Below are positions 9,240 through 18,481 of a stretch of 64,000 bases of DNA, piece by piece. Position numbers and translations under genes: made by a program. Origin of the DNA: an uncultured Tateyamaria sp. (GTDB taxonomy: Bacteria; Pseudomonadota; Alphaproteobacteria; Rhodobacterales; Rhodobacteraceae). Numbering within the stretch: position 1 is the first letter of the stretch; every line of letters begins with the position of its first letter. The stretch lies in NCBI RefSeq assembly GCF_947503415.1, contig NZ_CANNDS010000003.1, forward strand, positions 248,001 to 312,000. Direction: 5' to 3'. The notes below the pieces were generated by a model. That model worked only from the letters and a program-made list of their open reading frames with translations. It was not told the origin of the DNA and did not search any database.

Positions 9240-9725
9240 TCAGAATTTGAAATGGTACCGGATGGCGTACACGTTCATGCCGGGATTGTCTTCGGCCAGG
9301 CTGGCATTGGACTTGTGCGAGATGGCAGCCGATACCGCATTGCCGTTGTCGAACTGATAGCCGACGCCCAAAAGCGAGCGGATCTCGAATGCGGAGCCAA
9401 GATCATTACCGTCTGTGCCCTCTTCGTAGAGGCCAGGCATGACGCTGGCATCGATGAACCAGCCGCTTTGCCATTGCCAACGGTTCCAGATGCCGCCGCC
9501 GATAAATATGTCGCCTTCGCCCGTCAGGCCAAGATTTGCACCAAACGCCAGCGACAGTACGCGCCGTTCAAGGAAAGGTGAGTGGCGGTATTCAAGGTCC
9601 AGGGCCACGCTGTCATCGCCCCCGTCACCAAAATCAGATCCCCCCAGACCAACAGTCCATTCTTGGGCGGTTGCAGCTGTCACGCTGAGAATAAGGGATA
9701 ATAGCGCAACATAAATGCGGTTCAT
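9240..9725 (-). CDS. PagL-like acyloxyacyl hydrolase (lipid A 3-O-deacylase)
   Basis: This 161-residue outer-membrane beta-barrel begins with a cleavable signal ([20 protein letters not shown], then Q). Its alternating strands end in an aromatic residue (YHFKF), the usual insertion signal. The [16 protein letters not shown] stretch carries the His-x-Ser-Asn arrangement that forms the PagL active site, and an acidic residue follows. PagL removes the 3-O-acyl chain of lipid A. The assignment rests on this motif, size and barrel pattern; the actual lipid substrate is inferred. The ATG at 9725 starts the signal peptide cleanly. It stands alone between trpA and divergent ychF. Confidence 0.8.
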   Translation of the reverse strand: MNRIYVALLSLILSVTAATAQEWTVGLGGSDFGDGGDDSVALDLEYRHSPFLERRVLSLAFGANLGLTGEGDIFIGGGIWNRWQWQSGWFIDASVMPGLYEEGTDGNDLGSAFEIRSLLGVGYQFDNGNAVSAAISHKSNASLAEDNPGMNVYAIRYHFKF

Positions 9726-9913
9726 GTTGTTGTTCCTAAGTCTAAATTCTTTCGATGTCCGGGCTGTACCCGAACCCGATCTAACGTGCGTCATACGCCT
9801 CTGTATTTTCAAATTCTTTCGAAATCCCGCGATCACTTAATCTGAACCTGTCACCGGCTTGCACCTGTTCCCTGTCCTGCTAGAAGCAGCGCACTGGTTG
9901 AAAGGACGTGTCG

Positions 9914-11011
9914 ATGGGTTTCAAGATGGGTATCGTGGGCTTGCCGAATGTGGGCAAATCCACCCTGTTCAACGCGCTGACCAAAACGGCAGCGGCGCAG
10001 GCGGCCAACTTTCCGTTTTGCACCATCGAGCCCAATGTCGGCGAGGTGGCCGTGCCGGATGCGCGTCTGGAGAAGCTGGCGGGCATTGCGGCTTCGAAGC
10101 AGATCATTCCGACCCGCATGACGTTTGTGGATATCGCCGGTCTGGTCAAAGGGGCGTCGAAGGGCGAGGGCCTGGGCAACCAGTTCCTGGCCAATATTCG
10201 CGAGGTTGATGCGATCGCCCACGTCCTGCGCTGTTTCGAAGACGGCGACGTGACCCATGTTGAGGGCCGTGTGGACCCGGTCGCGGATGCCGAAACCATC
10301 GAGACGGAGCTGATGCTGGCCGATATCGAGAGCCTTGAGAAACGCCTGCAGAATATCGTTCGCAAGATCCGTGGTGGCGACAAGGAAGCCGTGCAGCAGG
10401 AACGGCTGATGAAGATGGCGCTGGCCGCTTTGGAAGAGGGCCAGCCTGCGCGCGTCGTTGACGTGGACGCCGAGGACGCCAAGGCGTGGTCCATGCTGCA
10501 GCTTCTGACCTCAAAACCCGTTTTGTATGTCTGCAACGTGGGCGAGGCGGAAGCCGCCGAAGGCAACGCCCATTCGGCACAGGTCGCCGAGATGGCCGCC
10601 GCCCAAGGCAACAGCCACGTGGTCATCTCTGCCCAGATCGAGGAAGAGATCAGCCAGCTTGAGGATGATGAGGCTCAGATGTTCCTAGAGGAAATGGGTC
10701 TGTCGGAAGCAGGTCTCGACCGATTGATCCGCGCAGGCTACGAGCTGCTGCACCTTGAGACCTACTTTACCGTCGGTCCCAAGGAGGCGCGCGCCTGGAC
10801 GATCAAGACGGGCACGTCCGCCCCCAAGGCCGCTGGCGTGATCCACGGTGACTTTGAGAAAGGGTTCATCCGTGCCGAAACCATCGCCTACGATGATTTT
10901 GTTTCATTGGGTGGCGAACAGCCTGCCAAGGATGCAGGCAAGATGCGCGCGGAAGGAAAGGGCTACATCGTCAAGGACGGCGATGTGATGCACTTCCTGT
11001 TCAACACCTGA
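9914..11011 (+). CDS. ychF: Redox-regulated ATPase / Obg-like GTPase-family protein YchF
   Basis: YchF is a near-universal P-loop protein of the OBG class that prefers ATP and associates with ribosomes and oxidative-stress control. The 365-residue sequence shows G1 GLPNVGKST near the N-terminus, the switch DIAGLVKGASKGEGLGNQFL, and the NVGE variant of G4 (YVCNVGEAEA), which is the mark of YchF. The C-terminal TGS domain runs from about residue 275. The ATG at 9914 is preferred over GTG 9908, because AAAGGA at 9900-9905 is 8 nt from the ATG but only 2 from the GTG. Confidence 0.96.
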   Translation: MGFKMGIVGLPNVGKSTLFNALTKTAAAQAANFPFCTIEPNVGEVAVPDARLEKLAGIAASKQIIPTRMTFVDIAGLVKGASKGEGLGNQFLANIREVDAIAHVLRCFEDGDVTHVEGRVDPVADAETIETELMLADIESLEKRLQNIVRKIRGGDKEAVQQERLMKMALAALEEGQPARVVDVDAEDAKAWSMLQLLTSKPVLYVCNVGEAEAAEGNAHSAQVAEMAAAQGNSHVVISAQIEEEISQLEDDEAQMFLEEMGLSEAGLDRLIRAGYELLHLETYFTVGPKEARAWTIKTGTSAPKAAGVIHGDFEKGFIRAETIAYDDFVSLGGEQPAKDAGKMRAEGKGYIVKDGDVMHFLFNT

Positions 11012-11017
11012 TTGCGC

Positions 11018-11227
11018 CTAGCGCCGGTCATTGGCCCATTGCCGGTAATCGGGGTTCAGGCGAGACAGCGTTGGCGCCGACGGCCCTGCGGTGCGCCGTT
11101 CGATGCGGTTGGCGTCGCGGACAGAAATGGGTGTGCCAGCTCCTTCACCGGCGACAAAGCCACCTGGACCGTCGCATGCCGCAAGGGCCAGAACCAAGAG
11201 AGCTGCAATAACTGCTTGATATTTCAC
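11018..11227 (-). CDS. Small predicted lipoprotein
   Basis: The 69-residue product has a lipoprotein signal: MKYQ, a hydrophobic stretch, then the lipobox LALAAC with Cys at about residue 18. The mature part of about 50 residues has no domain I recognise and ends in NPDYRQWANDRR. The Asp after the lipobox Cys suggests retention in the inner membrane by the enterobacterial rule, which may not hold here. It uses a GTG start with AAGGA 7 nt upstream. It converges with ychF with only 6 bp between the stops. Confidence 0.72.
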   Translation of the reverse strand: MKYQAVIAALLVLALAACDGPGGFVAGEGAGTPISVRDANRIERRTAGPSAPTLSRLNPDYRQWANDRR

Positions 11228-11380
11228 GTTCGTGTCCTTGTCTCATACCTGTACCGGATCAAGCGTTACATGATGAAAAGCGTCTGCGCCAATCACAGTG
11301 TAGCGCGGTGGCGCAGAAAGCGAGGGCTCGTGTGTAATTGCGCTTGTATCCCCGACGTTTGACCCGTTATACGCGTCGGC

Positions 11381-11470
11381 GGAGACGTGGCCGAGTGGTC
11401 GAAGGCGCTCCCCTGCTAAGGGAGTAGGCCCGGAAGGGTCTCGAGGGTTCGAATCCCTTCGTCTCCGCCA
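11381..11470 (+). tRNA. tRNA-Ser (anticodon GCT)
   Basis: The 90-nt gene has acceptor arms GGAGACG and CGTCTCC, a type II variable arm (AGGCCCGGAAGGGTCTC), the T loop GGTTCGAATCC and an encoded CCA at 11468-11470. The anticodon stem is CTCCC/GGGAG with loop CTGCTAA, giving GCT, which reads AGC and AGT serine codons. The discriminator base is G, as expected for serine tRNA. Confidence 0.97.
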
Positions 11471-11604
11471 CAAAAATCTGGATCATTGACATGGTGTTCG
11501 GGCAGACTTGTGCGACAGGACGTGGAGCGCAAGGCCGGTTCGTCTGTCCTCTCATCTTGCAACGGTACAACTGCAATCGGTGGTAGACCGGCCGGAGCTT
11601 CCAG

Positions 11605-12435
11605 CTAGCCAAGTTCCATCGTTGCTATCGCCTGGTACGTCGACGGCCCGTAATTTGGGGTGCGTCCCGTGAACATTCGCGCCGTTTCGAAGACCGGTGC
11701 GAAGCCGCGCGTTTTAAGCAGGGCTGCAAGCGGAGTGCTTTGCCCTTGCGTATCGATGAAAGCGGGGCCGCGCAGTCCGGCAAATGGTGAGGATGCAAGC
11801 AGGCCAAGCGCATCGGTTTCGTCGTCGGCGACGAAGGGTCCGATTTTCACGCCCGATCGACATCTTCGAAAAGTGGCAAAGCCTTTGATGTCGGACCCGT
11901 CCACCAGAACCATTGTCTGTCGCGTTGCCGTGGATTGAAACCATGTCGCCAAAAATGCCTGGCGCGCCATACCGGATGTTCTCTGGTCGTATTCGATCAA
12001 TGTGACGACGTCGGATGACGTGGCAAGACGTACACGCTTGTCTGGTGCGTCGCCTACGTGTCCTTCGAAGCGGACCGTGCTGCCATGATGGATGAACCCC
12101 GACCTTGCGTAGTTTGCCTGTTGATCAGGCACGCCATCCAGTCCGATAGAGCGTTGACCCGCGTGAGCGATACCTGCGCGCCACACGTCCATTCCGTGCC
12201 CTTGTCCCCGGTATTCCGGCTTGCATAAATATAGCCCAAGAAAGGCAAAGTCGTCGTCATGATTGACGACGGAAATCGCAGCGACGGGGACGCCATCCAC
12301 TTCCTTTAGGAAAAGGCCGGCAGGGTCTGCGGCAAAGAATGCCGACGCGTCATCCAGTCCGGGGTTCCATCCCTCGTCTGCGGCCCAGCCCAATACCAAC
12401 TGTAAGTCGTCCAGTGTCATTGTGCGCACAGTCAT
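11605..12435 (-). CDS. GNAT family N-acetyltransferase, tandem-domain type
   Basis: This 276-residue protein has an N-terminal GNAT domain. MTVRTMTLDDLQLVLGWAADEGWNPG is the usual beta1-alpha1, and the acetyl-CoA site is in LCKPEYRGQGHGMDVWRAGI near residues 85-105. The second half (from about 130) resembles the acetyltransferase-like C-terminal domain seen in YitH-type GNAT proteins, with a late TPLAALLKTRGFAPVFETARM segment. The substrate is unknown. The ATG at 12435 overlaps the stop of the GntR gene by 4 bp (ATGA), so the two are cotranscribed. This pairing suggests a link to the compound imported by the divergent ABC system. Confidence 0.88.
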   Translation of the reverse strand: MTVRTMTLDDLQLVLGWAADEGWNPGLDDASAFFAADPAGLFLKEVDGVPVAAISVVNHDDDFAFLGLYLCKPEYRGQGHGMDVWRAGIAHAGQRSIGLDGVPDQQANYARSGFIHHGSTVRFEGHVGDAPDKRVRLATSSDVVTLIEYDQRTSGMARQAFLATWFQSTATRQTMVLVDGSDIKGFATFRRCRSGVKIGPFVADDETDALGLLASSPFAGLRGPAFIDTQGQSTPLAALLKTRGFAPVFETARMFTGRTPNYGPSTYQAIATMELG

Positions 12436-13130
12436 TGGGTCAACGCATCCTTCAGTGAGCCCGCACGCCAATTTCTTTCCCGAAGATCCAATGCCGAATG
12501 CAGATCGACCAAATGGCTTTTCATCAACGCCTCGGCTTGTGCCTCGTCCTTGTCAGCAAGCGCCCGGACCAATGCGTGATGTGCATGTTTCTCGCACAGG
12601 GCTCTTTCGTGACGCCAATACAGGGCGATGATCAGAGATGACCGCGCAACCAGCGTTTCAACGAACCCCGCAATCGTCGCCTGATCCGCGATGCGCGCAA
12701 TTTCGTTATGAAACAGGCCGGACAGATACAGTGCGCGGCCCGGATCAGATGCGTCCAACGCAGCGTGCTCGTCACGGATATGTCGTTCCAACAAGGCGAT
12801 GTCCGTTGCATTGGCGCGTGCGGCGGCACTTCGGGCGATGCGCGGTTCCAGAAGTTCGCGCGCTTCGAAAACCTCGTGCGCCTCGGCCAGGGATGGCGAC
12901 GCGACACGAGCGCCTTTGTTGCGTCTGATTTCAACGAGCTGAATGTGCGACAGGCTTTGCAGGGCGGCGCGGACCACGGTGCGCGAAACCCCGTAGATTT
13001 CCGCCAATTCGTCTTCGCCCAGTTTGGTGCCCGGAGCAATCCGGTGCTCATGGATTGCCAGCGACAATCCTTGCGCGATGTCATGACTGGTCGACGGTTT
13101 GGACGACATCGATGCTGAGCTGTGGGCCAT
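12432..13130 (-). CDS. GntR family regulator, FCD (FadR-type) domain
   Basis: The 232-residue protein has a winged helix at residues about 12-78 (LGEDELAEIYGVSRTVVRAALQ as the helix-turn-helix, then the wing NKGARVASPS). A C-terminal all-helical FCD domain follows at about 88-215, with spaced acidic and His residues (LFHNEIARIAD, HHALVRALADKD) of the usual metal or ligand site. Proteins of this class mostly repress catabolic operons and release DNA on binding an organic acid or similar ligand. It is divergent from an ABC importer, and a perfect palindrome at 13209-13220 lies between them as its likely operator. Confidence 0.93.
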   Translation of the reverse strand: MAHSSASMSSKPSTSHDIAQGLSLAIHEHRIAPGTKLGEDELAEIYGVSRTVVRAALQSLSHIQLVEIRRNKGARVASPSLAEAHEVFEARELLEPRIARSAAARANATDIALLERHIRDEHAALDASDPGRALYLSGLFHNEIARIADQATIAGFVETLVARSSLIIALYWRHERALCEKHAHHALVRALADKDEAQAEALMKSHLVDLHSALDLRERNWRAGSLKDALTQ

Positions 13131-13208
13131 CGCTACTCCTCTCCCATCTCAATGGCAGAGCAGGTGTGCAGCCTCAAGCCTACCGGGCGGTTCGCTGTTT
13201 TGCCGTCG

Positions 13209-13220
13209 ATTGTATACAAT
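13209..13220. promoter_or_regulatory. Candidate GntR/FCD operator ATTGTATACAAT
   Basis: A perfect 12-bp palindrome lies in the 231-bp spacer between the GntR gene and the ABC operon. The TTGTATACAA core matches the AT-rich, TNGTNNNACNA-like operators common for FadR-class regulators. A TTTTG-rich stretch follows. Autoregulation and control of the ABC operon are inferred. Confidence 0.65.
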
Positions 13221-13361
13221 TTTGTGTCCAATTTTGCATCGTCTGCGCGTCAGACGGCACAAGTTTTGGGCAATGACTGTTCTTTGCCTGAATATGCGCG
13301 CCCGCTGGATTGTTTGCGATGAGGCTGGTCCATTCACTGGTCCCGTACGCCGGGGGGGCTC

Positions 13362-14348
13362 ATGGACGCTGCACACAAAGATTTGGAACTCGTCGCTGTC
13401 ACCAAGCGCTACGGCGCAACCACTGCAGTAGATGCAATCAGTCACAAGTTCCGGCCTGGTGGCTACGCCTGCCTTTTAGGTCCGTCAGGATGCGGTAAGT
13501 CATCGACCTTGCGGATGATCGCAGGCCACGAAAGCGTAACTGAAGGCGCGGTTTTGCTCGGTGGTAGTGATATTTCCCGTCTGCCGCCGGCGAAACGCGG
13601 CACGGCGATGATGTTTCAGAACTACGCACTGTTTCCGCATCTCAGCGTGGCAGACAACGTTGCGTTCAGCCTGAAAATGCGCGGTGTGGACAAGGCTGCG
13701 CGCCTCAAGTCAGCCGGAGAGATGCTGGAATTGGTTGATCTCAGCGCGCTGAGCGACCGATTGCCCGATCAACTGTCGGGTGGGCAGCAACAACGCGTGG
13801 CGCTGGCGCGTGCCTTGATCACCCGTCCCGAGGTTCTGCTTCTGGACGAGCCGCTTTCGGCACTTGATCCGTTTCTGCGCATCCGCATGCGGGGCGAGTT
13901 GCGCAATTTGCAGCAAGAGCTTGGCATCAGCTTCATACATGTCACGCACGGGCAGGATGAAGCACTGGCCCTCGCCGACGAAATCGTGGTGATGAACAAT
14001 GCGGTGATTGAGCAGGCGGGCGCTGCCAGAGACGTGTTCAACGCACCCAGAACCGCATTCGTTGCGCAGTTCATCGGCGGTCACAACGTTGTGGCACTGC
14101 CCGAGGGGCATTTTGCCATTCGCACTGACGCTGTTGGTATCGCTCAGGCAGGCACCGGCACATTGCAGGGCAACATCCTTGGGGTCGAGTATCAGGGCGC
14201 GCACGTCTCCGTGTCTGCCCGCATCGCCGGAGATCAGGAGATCAGCGCGATGATCCCCGAAGGTGCCTTTTTCGCCAATCCATTCAACCCGGGCGATCAG
14301 GTCGGTCTGATCTGGGACAAGAACAATTTGCACAAACTCACGGCCTAA
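13362..14348 (+). CDS. ABC transporter ATP-binding protein (PotA/polyamine-opine type)
   Basis: This 328-residue ATPase has Walker [10 protein letters not shown] near residue 42, the Q-loop in [14 protein letters not shown], the signature [15 protein letters not shown], Walker [12 protein letters not shown] and the switch His ([11 protein letters not shown]). A C-terminal TOBE domain from about residue 240 fits the PotA/FbpC class. In the switch region the usual THDQ is THGQ, a small change that is tolerated in some homologues. It is the first gene of a five-gene operon (ATPase, binding protein, two permeases, racemase-like enzyme) under the divergent GntR regulator. The substrate is unknown. 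Confidence 0.93.
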   Translation: MDAAHKDLELVAVTKRYGATTAVDAISHKFRPGGYACLLGPSGCGKSSTLRMIAGHESVTEGAVLLGGSDISRLPPAKRGTAMMFQNYALFPHLSVADNVAFSLKMRGVDKAARLKSAGEMLELVDLSALSDRLPDQLSGGQQQRVALARALITRPEVLLLDEPLSALDPFLRIRMRGELRNLQQELGISFIHVTHGQDEALALADEIVVMNNAVIEQAGAARDVFNAPRTAFVAQFIGGHNVVALPEGHFAIRTDAVGIAQAGTGTLQGNILGVEYQGAHVSVSARIAGDQEISAMIPEGAFFANPFNPGDQVGLIWDKNNLHKLTA

Positions 14349-14375
14349 TCACCCCGACATGGAGAGAAAGACAAC

Positions 14376-15635
14376 ATGACCAAGTTATCGAGAAGAAACG
14401 TCCTTCAGGGCGGTGCGGCGTTTGCGGCTGGCAGTACCCTTGGCGCGCCGATGATCTGGGCGCAGAACATCAAGGATGTCACCCTGCGCCAGTTCGGGAC
14501 CGGTGTGTCGAACCTCAATGAAGTGGCGCAAAAGGTGAAAGAAGACCTTGGTTTCACGCTTGAGATGACGGCACTTGATTCCGACAGTGTGACGCAGCGC
14601 GCGGCCACCCAGCCCAACAGTTTTGATATTGCCGATATCGAATACTGGATCTGCAAAAAGGTTTGGCCGACTGGCAACCTGCAGGCGATGGATACGTCCA
14701 AGATCAAGAACTACGACAAGATCGTGGGCATCTTTCGGGATGGCAAGTTGACCCCAGACAGCACCATCGCGCAAGGGACGGCACCGCATAGTGTGGGCTT
14801 CACATCGGGTCCTGAAGGTACGGACTTTGTCGACAACGAAAGCGGCTGGATGACGCTGATCCCGACCATTTACAACGCCGACACGCTTGGTATTCGCCCC
14901 GACCTGATCGGGCGGCCAATATCAAACTGGTCGGAACTGCTAAACCCCGAATTCAAGGGCAAGGCATCGATCCTCGATATCTCCTCCATCGGGATCATGG
15001 ACATGGCGATGGTGGTCGAGTCCATGGGCGAATACACCTATCCCGACAAGGGCAACATGACCCGGGAAGAGATTGACCTGACGATGGCGATCTTCACCGA
15101 GGCCAAGCAGAACGGCCAGTTCCGCGCATTTTGGAAGTCGTTCGACGAAAGCGTGAACCTGATGGCCTCCGGAGAGGTCGTGATCCAGTCGATGTGGTCG
15201 CCCGCCATCACGGCGGTGAAAGCACGCGGTGTGCCTTGCGTGTATCAGCCATTGGAAGAAGGCTACCGCTCATGGGGTGGCGGCATCGGTCTTTCGGCGG
15301 CGCTTACCGGTCTCGAACGCGATGCGGCTTACGAATACATCAATTGGTATCTCGATGGTTGGGTTGGCGGGTTCCTGATGCGTCAGGGCTATTATTCGGC
15401 GGTGCCGGAGACGTCCAAGAACCACATGTCCGAAAACGAATGGGGCTACTGGTTCGAAGGCAAGGAAGCCACCGACGTCATCACCTCACCCTTCGGCGAT
15501 CCGCTGGCGCAAGCGGGCGAGGTCCGCGATGGCGGCTCGTTCAATGACCGCATGGGCGCTGTGGCCTGCTGGAACGCCGTCATGGACGAAAACCAGTACA
15601 TGGTCCGCAAGTGGAACGAGTTTATCGCGGCCTGA
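14376..15635 (+). CDS. ABC transporter substrate-binding protein (PotD-like), Tat signal
   Basis: This 419-residue periplasmic binding protein has a twin-arginine-like signal (MTKLSRRNVLQGGAAFAAG). The mature protein has the family 1/PotD two-lobe pattern, including FDIADIEYWICKKVWPTGNLQAMD and a hinge-like GGIGLSAALTG. Such proteins bind polyamines, opines or other small nitrogenous compounds. It sits 27 bp after the ATPase gene with AGAGAAAG upstream as ribosome site. The neighbouring racemase-like gene points to an amino acid, hydantoin or related ring compound rather than a polyamine, but this is inference. Confidence 0.9.
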   Translation: MTKLSRRNVLQGGAAFAAGSTLGAPMIWAQNIKDVTLRQFGTGVSNLNEVAQKVKEDLGFTLEMTALDSDSVTQRAATQPNSFDIADIEYWICKKVWPTGNLQAMDTSKIKNYDKIVGIFRDGKLTPDSTIAQGTAPHSVGFTSGPEGTDFVDNESGWMTLIPTIYNADTLGIRPDLIGRPISNWSELLNPEFKGKASILDISSIGIMDMAMVVESMGEYTYPDKGNMTREEIDLTMAIFTEAKQNGQFRAFWKSFDESVNLMASGEVVIQSMWSPAITAVKARGVPCVYQPLEEGYRSWGGGIGLSAALTGLERDAAYEYINWYLDGWVGGFLMRQGYYSAVPETSKNHMSENEWGYWFEGKEATDVITSPFGDPLAQAGEVRDGGSFNDRMGAVACWNAVMDENQYMVRKWNEFIAA

Positions 15636-15704
15636 TCCACACCGACACCGGGATGGGCGCGCCCGTGCCCATCCCTCTCCGCCCCCCTTTGCGAAAGCGT
15701 CACC

Positions 15705-16559
15705 GTGCTGAAGAACAACACCTTTGTCGGATGGCTTATGGCCGGTCCCATCATGGCGGTGCTGCTGTTCTTTCTGGTGCTGCCCATCGTAATGATCATC
15801 GTGGTCAGTTTCTGGCGCGCGACCGAGTTCTCGATCATCCCCGCTTTCGTTTGGGAAAACTACGAATTCCTCTTCGGCTCGAACGTCACCTACCGCGTCT
15901 TCTTCAACACGTTCAAATACGCAGCGATCACGTGGGTCTTCACGCTCACCATCGGCTTCACGGTCGCCTATTTCCTGGCCTTCCACGTGCGCAGCCTGAC
16001 GTGGCAGATCGTGCTGTTCCTGCTGTGCACAATTCCGTTCTGGACGTCCAATATCATCCGCATGATCAGTTGGATCCCGTTTCTGGGGCGCAATGGGATC
16101 GCCAATTCCACGCTGCTTTCGTGGGGCGTGATTGATGAACCACTGGAATGGCTGCTGTTCAGCGACTTCGCGGTGATCCTCGCCTTTGTGCACCTCTACA
16201 CGCTGTTCATGGTGGTTCCGATCTTCAACACTATGATGCGCATCGACAAATCCCTGATCGAGGCCGCGCGGGACGCAGGTGCTTCGGGCGCGCAAATCCT
16301 ATGGAACGTCATCATACCGCTGACGAAACCCGGCATCATGATCGGCACCATCTTCGTTGTGACACTGGTGATGGGCGACTTCATTACGGTGCGTTTCATG
16401 TCAGGATCACAATCTGCGAATGTCGGGCGCTTGATTTCGAACGACATCGCGCTTTTGGCGTACCCGTCCGCCTCAGCTACGGCAGTTGTTTTGCTGCTGA
16501 CCGTCCTGATCGTTATCGGCATCTTGCTCCGCTTCGTCGACATCAGGAAGGAGCTTTGA
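15705..16559 (+). CDS. ABC transporter permease (PotB type)
   Basis: The 284-residue inner-membrane protein has about six membrane segments and the BPD_transp_1 coupling loop EAARDAGASGAQILWNVIIPLTKPG near residue 185, which contacts the ATPase. It begins with GTG at 15705 (MLKNNTFVGWLMAG), which fits a short cytoplasmic N-terminus before the first helix. The second permease starts 1 bp after its stop. Together the two form the transmembrane channel of the importer. Confidence 0.93.
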   Translation: MLKNNTFVGWLMAGPIMAVLLFFLVLPIVMIIVVSFWRATEFSIIPAFVWENYEFLFGSNVTYRVFFNTFKYAAITWVFTLTIGFTVAYFLAFHVRSLTWQIVLFLLCTIPFWTSNIIRMISWIPFLGRNGIANSTLLSWGVIDEPLEWLLFSDFAVILAFVHLYTLFMVVPIFNTMMRIDKSLIEAARDAGASGAQILWNVIIPLTKPGIMIGTIFVVTLVMGDFITVRFMSGSQSANVGRLISNDIALLAYPSASATAVVLLLTVLIVIGILLRFVDIRKEL

Positions 16560-16560
16560 G

Positions 16561-17400
16561 ATGGAGCCGCGGTCCCGGTCTTTCTATGTCCTCAGCGCAT
16601 TTTTCGCACTGTTCCTTCTGTTCCTGTATGGCCCCACGATCACCATCGCGATCCTTTCGTTCCAGGGACCCGGTGGCGGTCTGACCTTTCCTATGCGCGG
16701 CACGTCGCTGCACTGGTTCCGCGACTTGTTCGAACAGCAGGCCGTGGGCGACATCTGGGGCAGCTTCCGCCGCAGCTTTGCGTTGGGGCTGATGGTCATG
16801 GTCACCACTGTTGTTCTGTCGGTGATCGGCGGGCTGGCCTTTCGAAAGAAATTTCGTGGCTCCAGTCTCTTGTTTTATCTGATCATCACGTCGCTGGTTA
16901 TCCCGTCCATTCTTGTGTCGCTCGGGGTCGGTCTGATATTCTCGCAATCAGGGTTGAACGTGCATTGGTCGACGTCCGGCTTCGGGTCGCAGCTTACGTG
17001 GACGCTGCCCTTTGGGTTGCTGATCATGTTCGCGGTCTTCAACCGGTTTGACAAAAGCTACGAAGAGGCTGCGCGCGATCTTGGGGCCACATCGTGGCAA
17101 ACTCTGCGCCATGTGGTTCTGCCGATCATTGCGCCGTCTCTGATCGGTGTGGCGCTTTTCGGCTTTACGCTCAGCTATGATGAATTCGCGCGGACCCTTC
17201 TGACGTCTGGCAGTTACAATACGCTGCCGTTGGAAATCTTCGGCATGACCACCAATGTCACGACCCCGGTTCTTTATGCCTTGGGGACACTGACGACCGT
17301 TTTCTCACTGGTGATCATCGCGTTGTTCCTCTGCCTCGCACTGTGGAGCGCGCGGCGCAGGGCGCGCGCAGGCTCTGATGCAGGCAAAGGCATGCTATGA
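16561..17400 (+). CDS. ABC transporter permease (PotC type)
   Basis: This 279-residue permease pairs with the one just upstream. It has about six membrane helices and the coupling loop EEAARDLGATSWQTLRHVVLPIIAPS near residue 165. The SYDEFARTLLTSGSYNTLPLEIFG segment after it is typical of PotC homologues. Its stop codon overlaps the start of the racemase-like gene by 4 bp (ATGA), so the enzyme is translated together with the transporter. Confidence 0.93.
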   Translation: MEPRSRSFYVLSAFFALFLLFLYGPTITIAILSFQGPGGGLTFPMRGTSLHWFRDLFEQQAVGDIWGSFRRSFALGLMVMVTTVVLSVIGGLAFRKKFRGSSLLFYLIITSLVIPSILVSLGVGLIFSQSGLNVHWSTSGFGSQLTWTLPFGLLIMFAVFNRFDKSYEEAARDLGATSWQTLRHVVLPIIAPSLIGVALFGFTLSYDEFARTLLTSGSYNTLPLEIFGMTTNVTTPVLYALGTLTTVFSLVIIALFLCLALWSARRRARAGSDAGKGML

Positions 17401-18032
17401 TCACTCTCATCAATCCGAACAGCACGGTCGCCATGACGGATGCCATGTTGCGCACCGCCCGCAACGCCGTTCCTGATGCCCAGTTCGAGGGGTGGACCTC
17501 CCATGACGGCCCCCCCGCAATTCAGGGCGAGGCGGACGGCCAAGCTGCCGAAGAACCGCTTCTGCGACTGGTGGCCACTGCGTCTGACAAAGGCGCATCC
17601 GCGATCATCATCGCGTGCTTTGACGACACCGCGCTTGATGCCGCACGCCGGGTTGCCGATTGTCCGGTCATCGGCATTGGTCAGGCCGCCTATCATCTGG
17701 CCGCTCTGGCAGGACAGAAATTCTCTGTCGTCACAACGCTGGATGTCTCCGTGCCGATCCTGAGGAAAAACATCCACGCGTATGGTTTGGATGGCTACCT
17801 GGTCAACGTGCGTGCAAGCGGTGTCCCCGTTCTGGCGCTGGAACAGAACGCACAGACCGCGACCGAAACGGTGATCGCGGAGGTTCACAAGTCCGTGCGC
17901 GACGATGGTGTGCAATCGGTCGTTCTTGGGTGCGGCGGGATGGTTGATGTCGGAGCATCTGCGGTCAACTCGGATCACATTCGCCTTATTGATGGGGTCC
18001 GTGCCGCGGCGGCCTTTGCCGCTCAACTCTGA
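17397..18032 (+). CDS. Aspartate/glutamate/hydantoin racemase family protein
   Basis: This 211-residue protein belongs to the Asp/Glu racemase superfamily, close to hydantoin racemases. These use two cysteines to move a proton at a chiral carbon. The N-terminal LINPNSTVAMTDAML is typical of hydantoin racemases. The first catalytic Cys lies in AIIIACFDDTALDAAR near residue 73 and the second in VVLGCGGMVD near 180; both are present. It is the last gene of the GntR-controlled ABC operon and overlaps the permease by 4 bp, suggesting that it acts on the imported compound. The natural substrate is not known. Confidence 0.85.
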   Translation: MITLINPNSTVAMTDAMLRTARNAVPDAQFEGWTSHDGPPAIQGEADGQAAEEPLLRLVATASDKGASAIIIACFDDTALDAARRVADCPVIGIGQAAYHLAALAGQKFSVVTTLDVSVPILRKNIHAYGLDGYLVNVRASGVPVLALEQNAQTATETVIAEVHKSVRDDGVQSVVLGCGGMVDVGASAVNSDHIRLIDGVRAAAAFAAQL

Positions 18033-18166
18033 TGCGCATGGTACACCGCCGCTCGGTCGATTTGCGAGTATGGCAAAGTTGATTGGCTTTCCCCGCTGCA
18101 TTCTGTCGACATTGCTCCGCTGGCCTTAGCCACGTAAGCGATTGTAATTAATATTTATTCTCGCGG

Positions 18167-18415
18167 TCAGATATGCCTGTCGCGAACTGCTTCCGACGAA
18201 TGCCAAGCTTGTAGATCAGCGAAACGGAGACCGTATCCGACGAGGGGCATGTTGCGCAGGCCAGAGTATTCAACGTCGCCCATCATGCCTTCCATGCTGC
18301 TTCGCGCTGTTTTGCCAATGCCGCTGGCTACGTTATGTGCCGACGTGCAGCCGAACGACCCGTGCATCTTGATTTGGACCGTCAGTCCACACTCTGCACA
18401 AAAAAACTGGTCCAT
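18167..18415 (-). CDS. Doubtful short reading frame, 82 codons
   Basis: This is the only candidate in the 449-bp stretch 18033-18481. It starts MDQFFCAECGLTVQI, with a CxxC pair, and shows no domain I recognise. Base composition is lower in GC than in the surrounding genes. It could be a remnant of a longer zinc-binding gene or a chance frame. I saw no RNA gene or clear operator in the rest of the gap. Confidence 0.25.
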   Translation of the reverse strand: MDQFFCAECGLTVQIKMHGSFGCTSAHNVASGIGKTARSSMEGMMGDVEYSGLRNMPLVGYGLRFADLQAWHSSEAVRDRHI

Positions 18416-18481
18416 ACCCTAGAAACTACGATCCTCGTATCTATTTCTGGATCAAGGTAGCGCAGCGGCAGCGGAGGTAGC

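Noticed and set aside
16600..16640. Low-confidence direct repeats inside the permease genes considered as recombination sites
   Set aside because: They arise from repeated hydrophobic codons and are not longer than expected.
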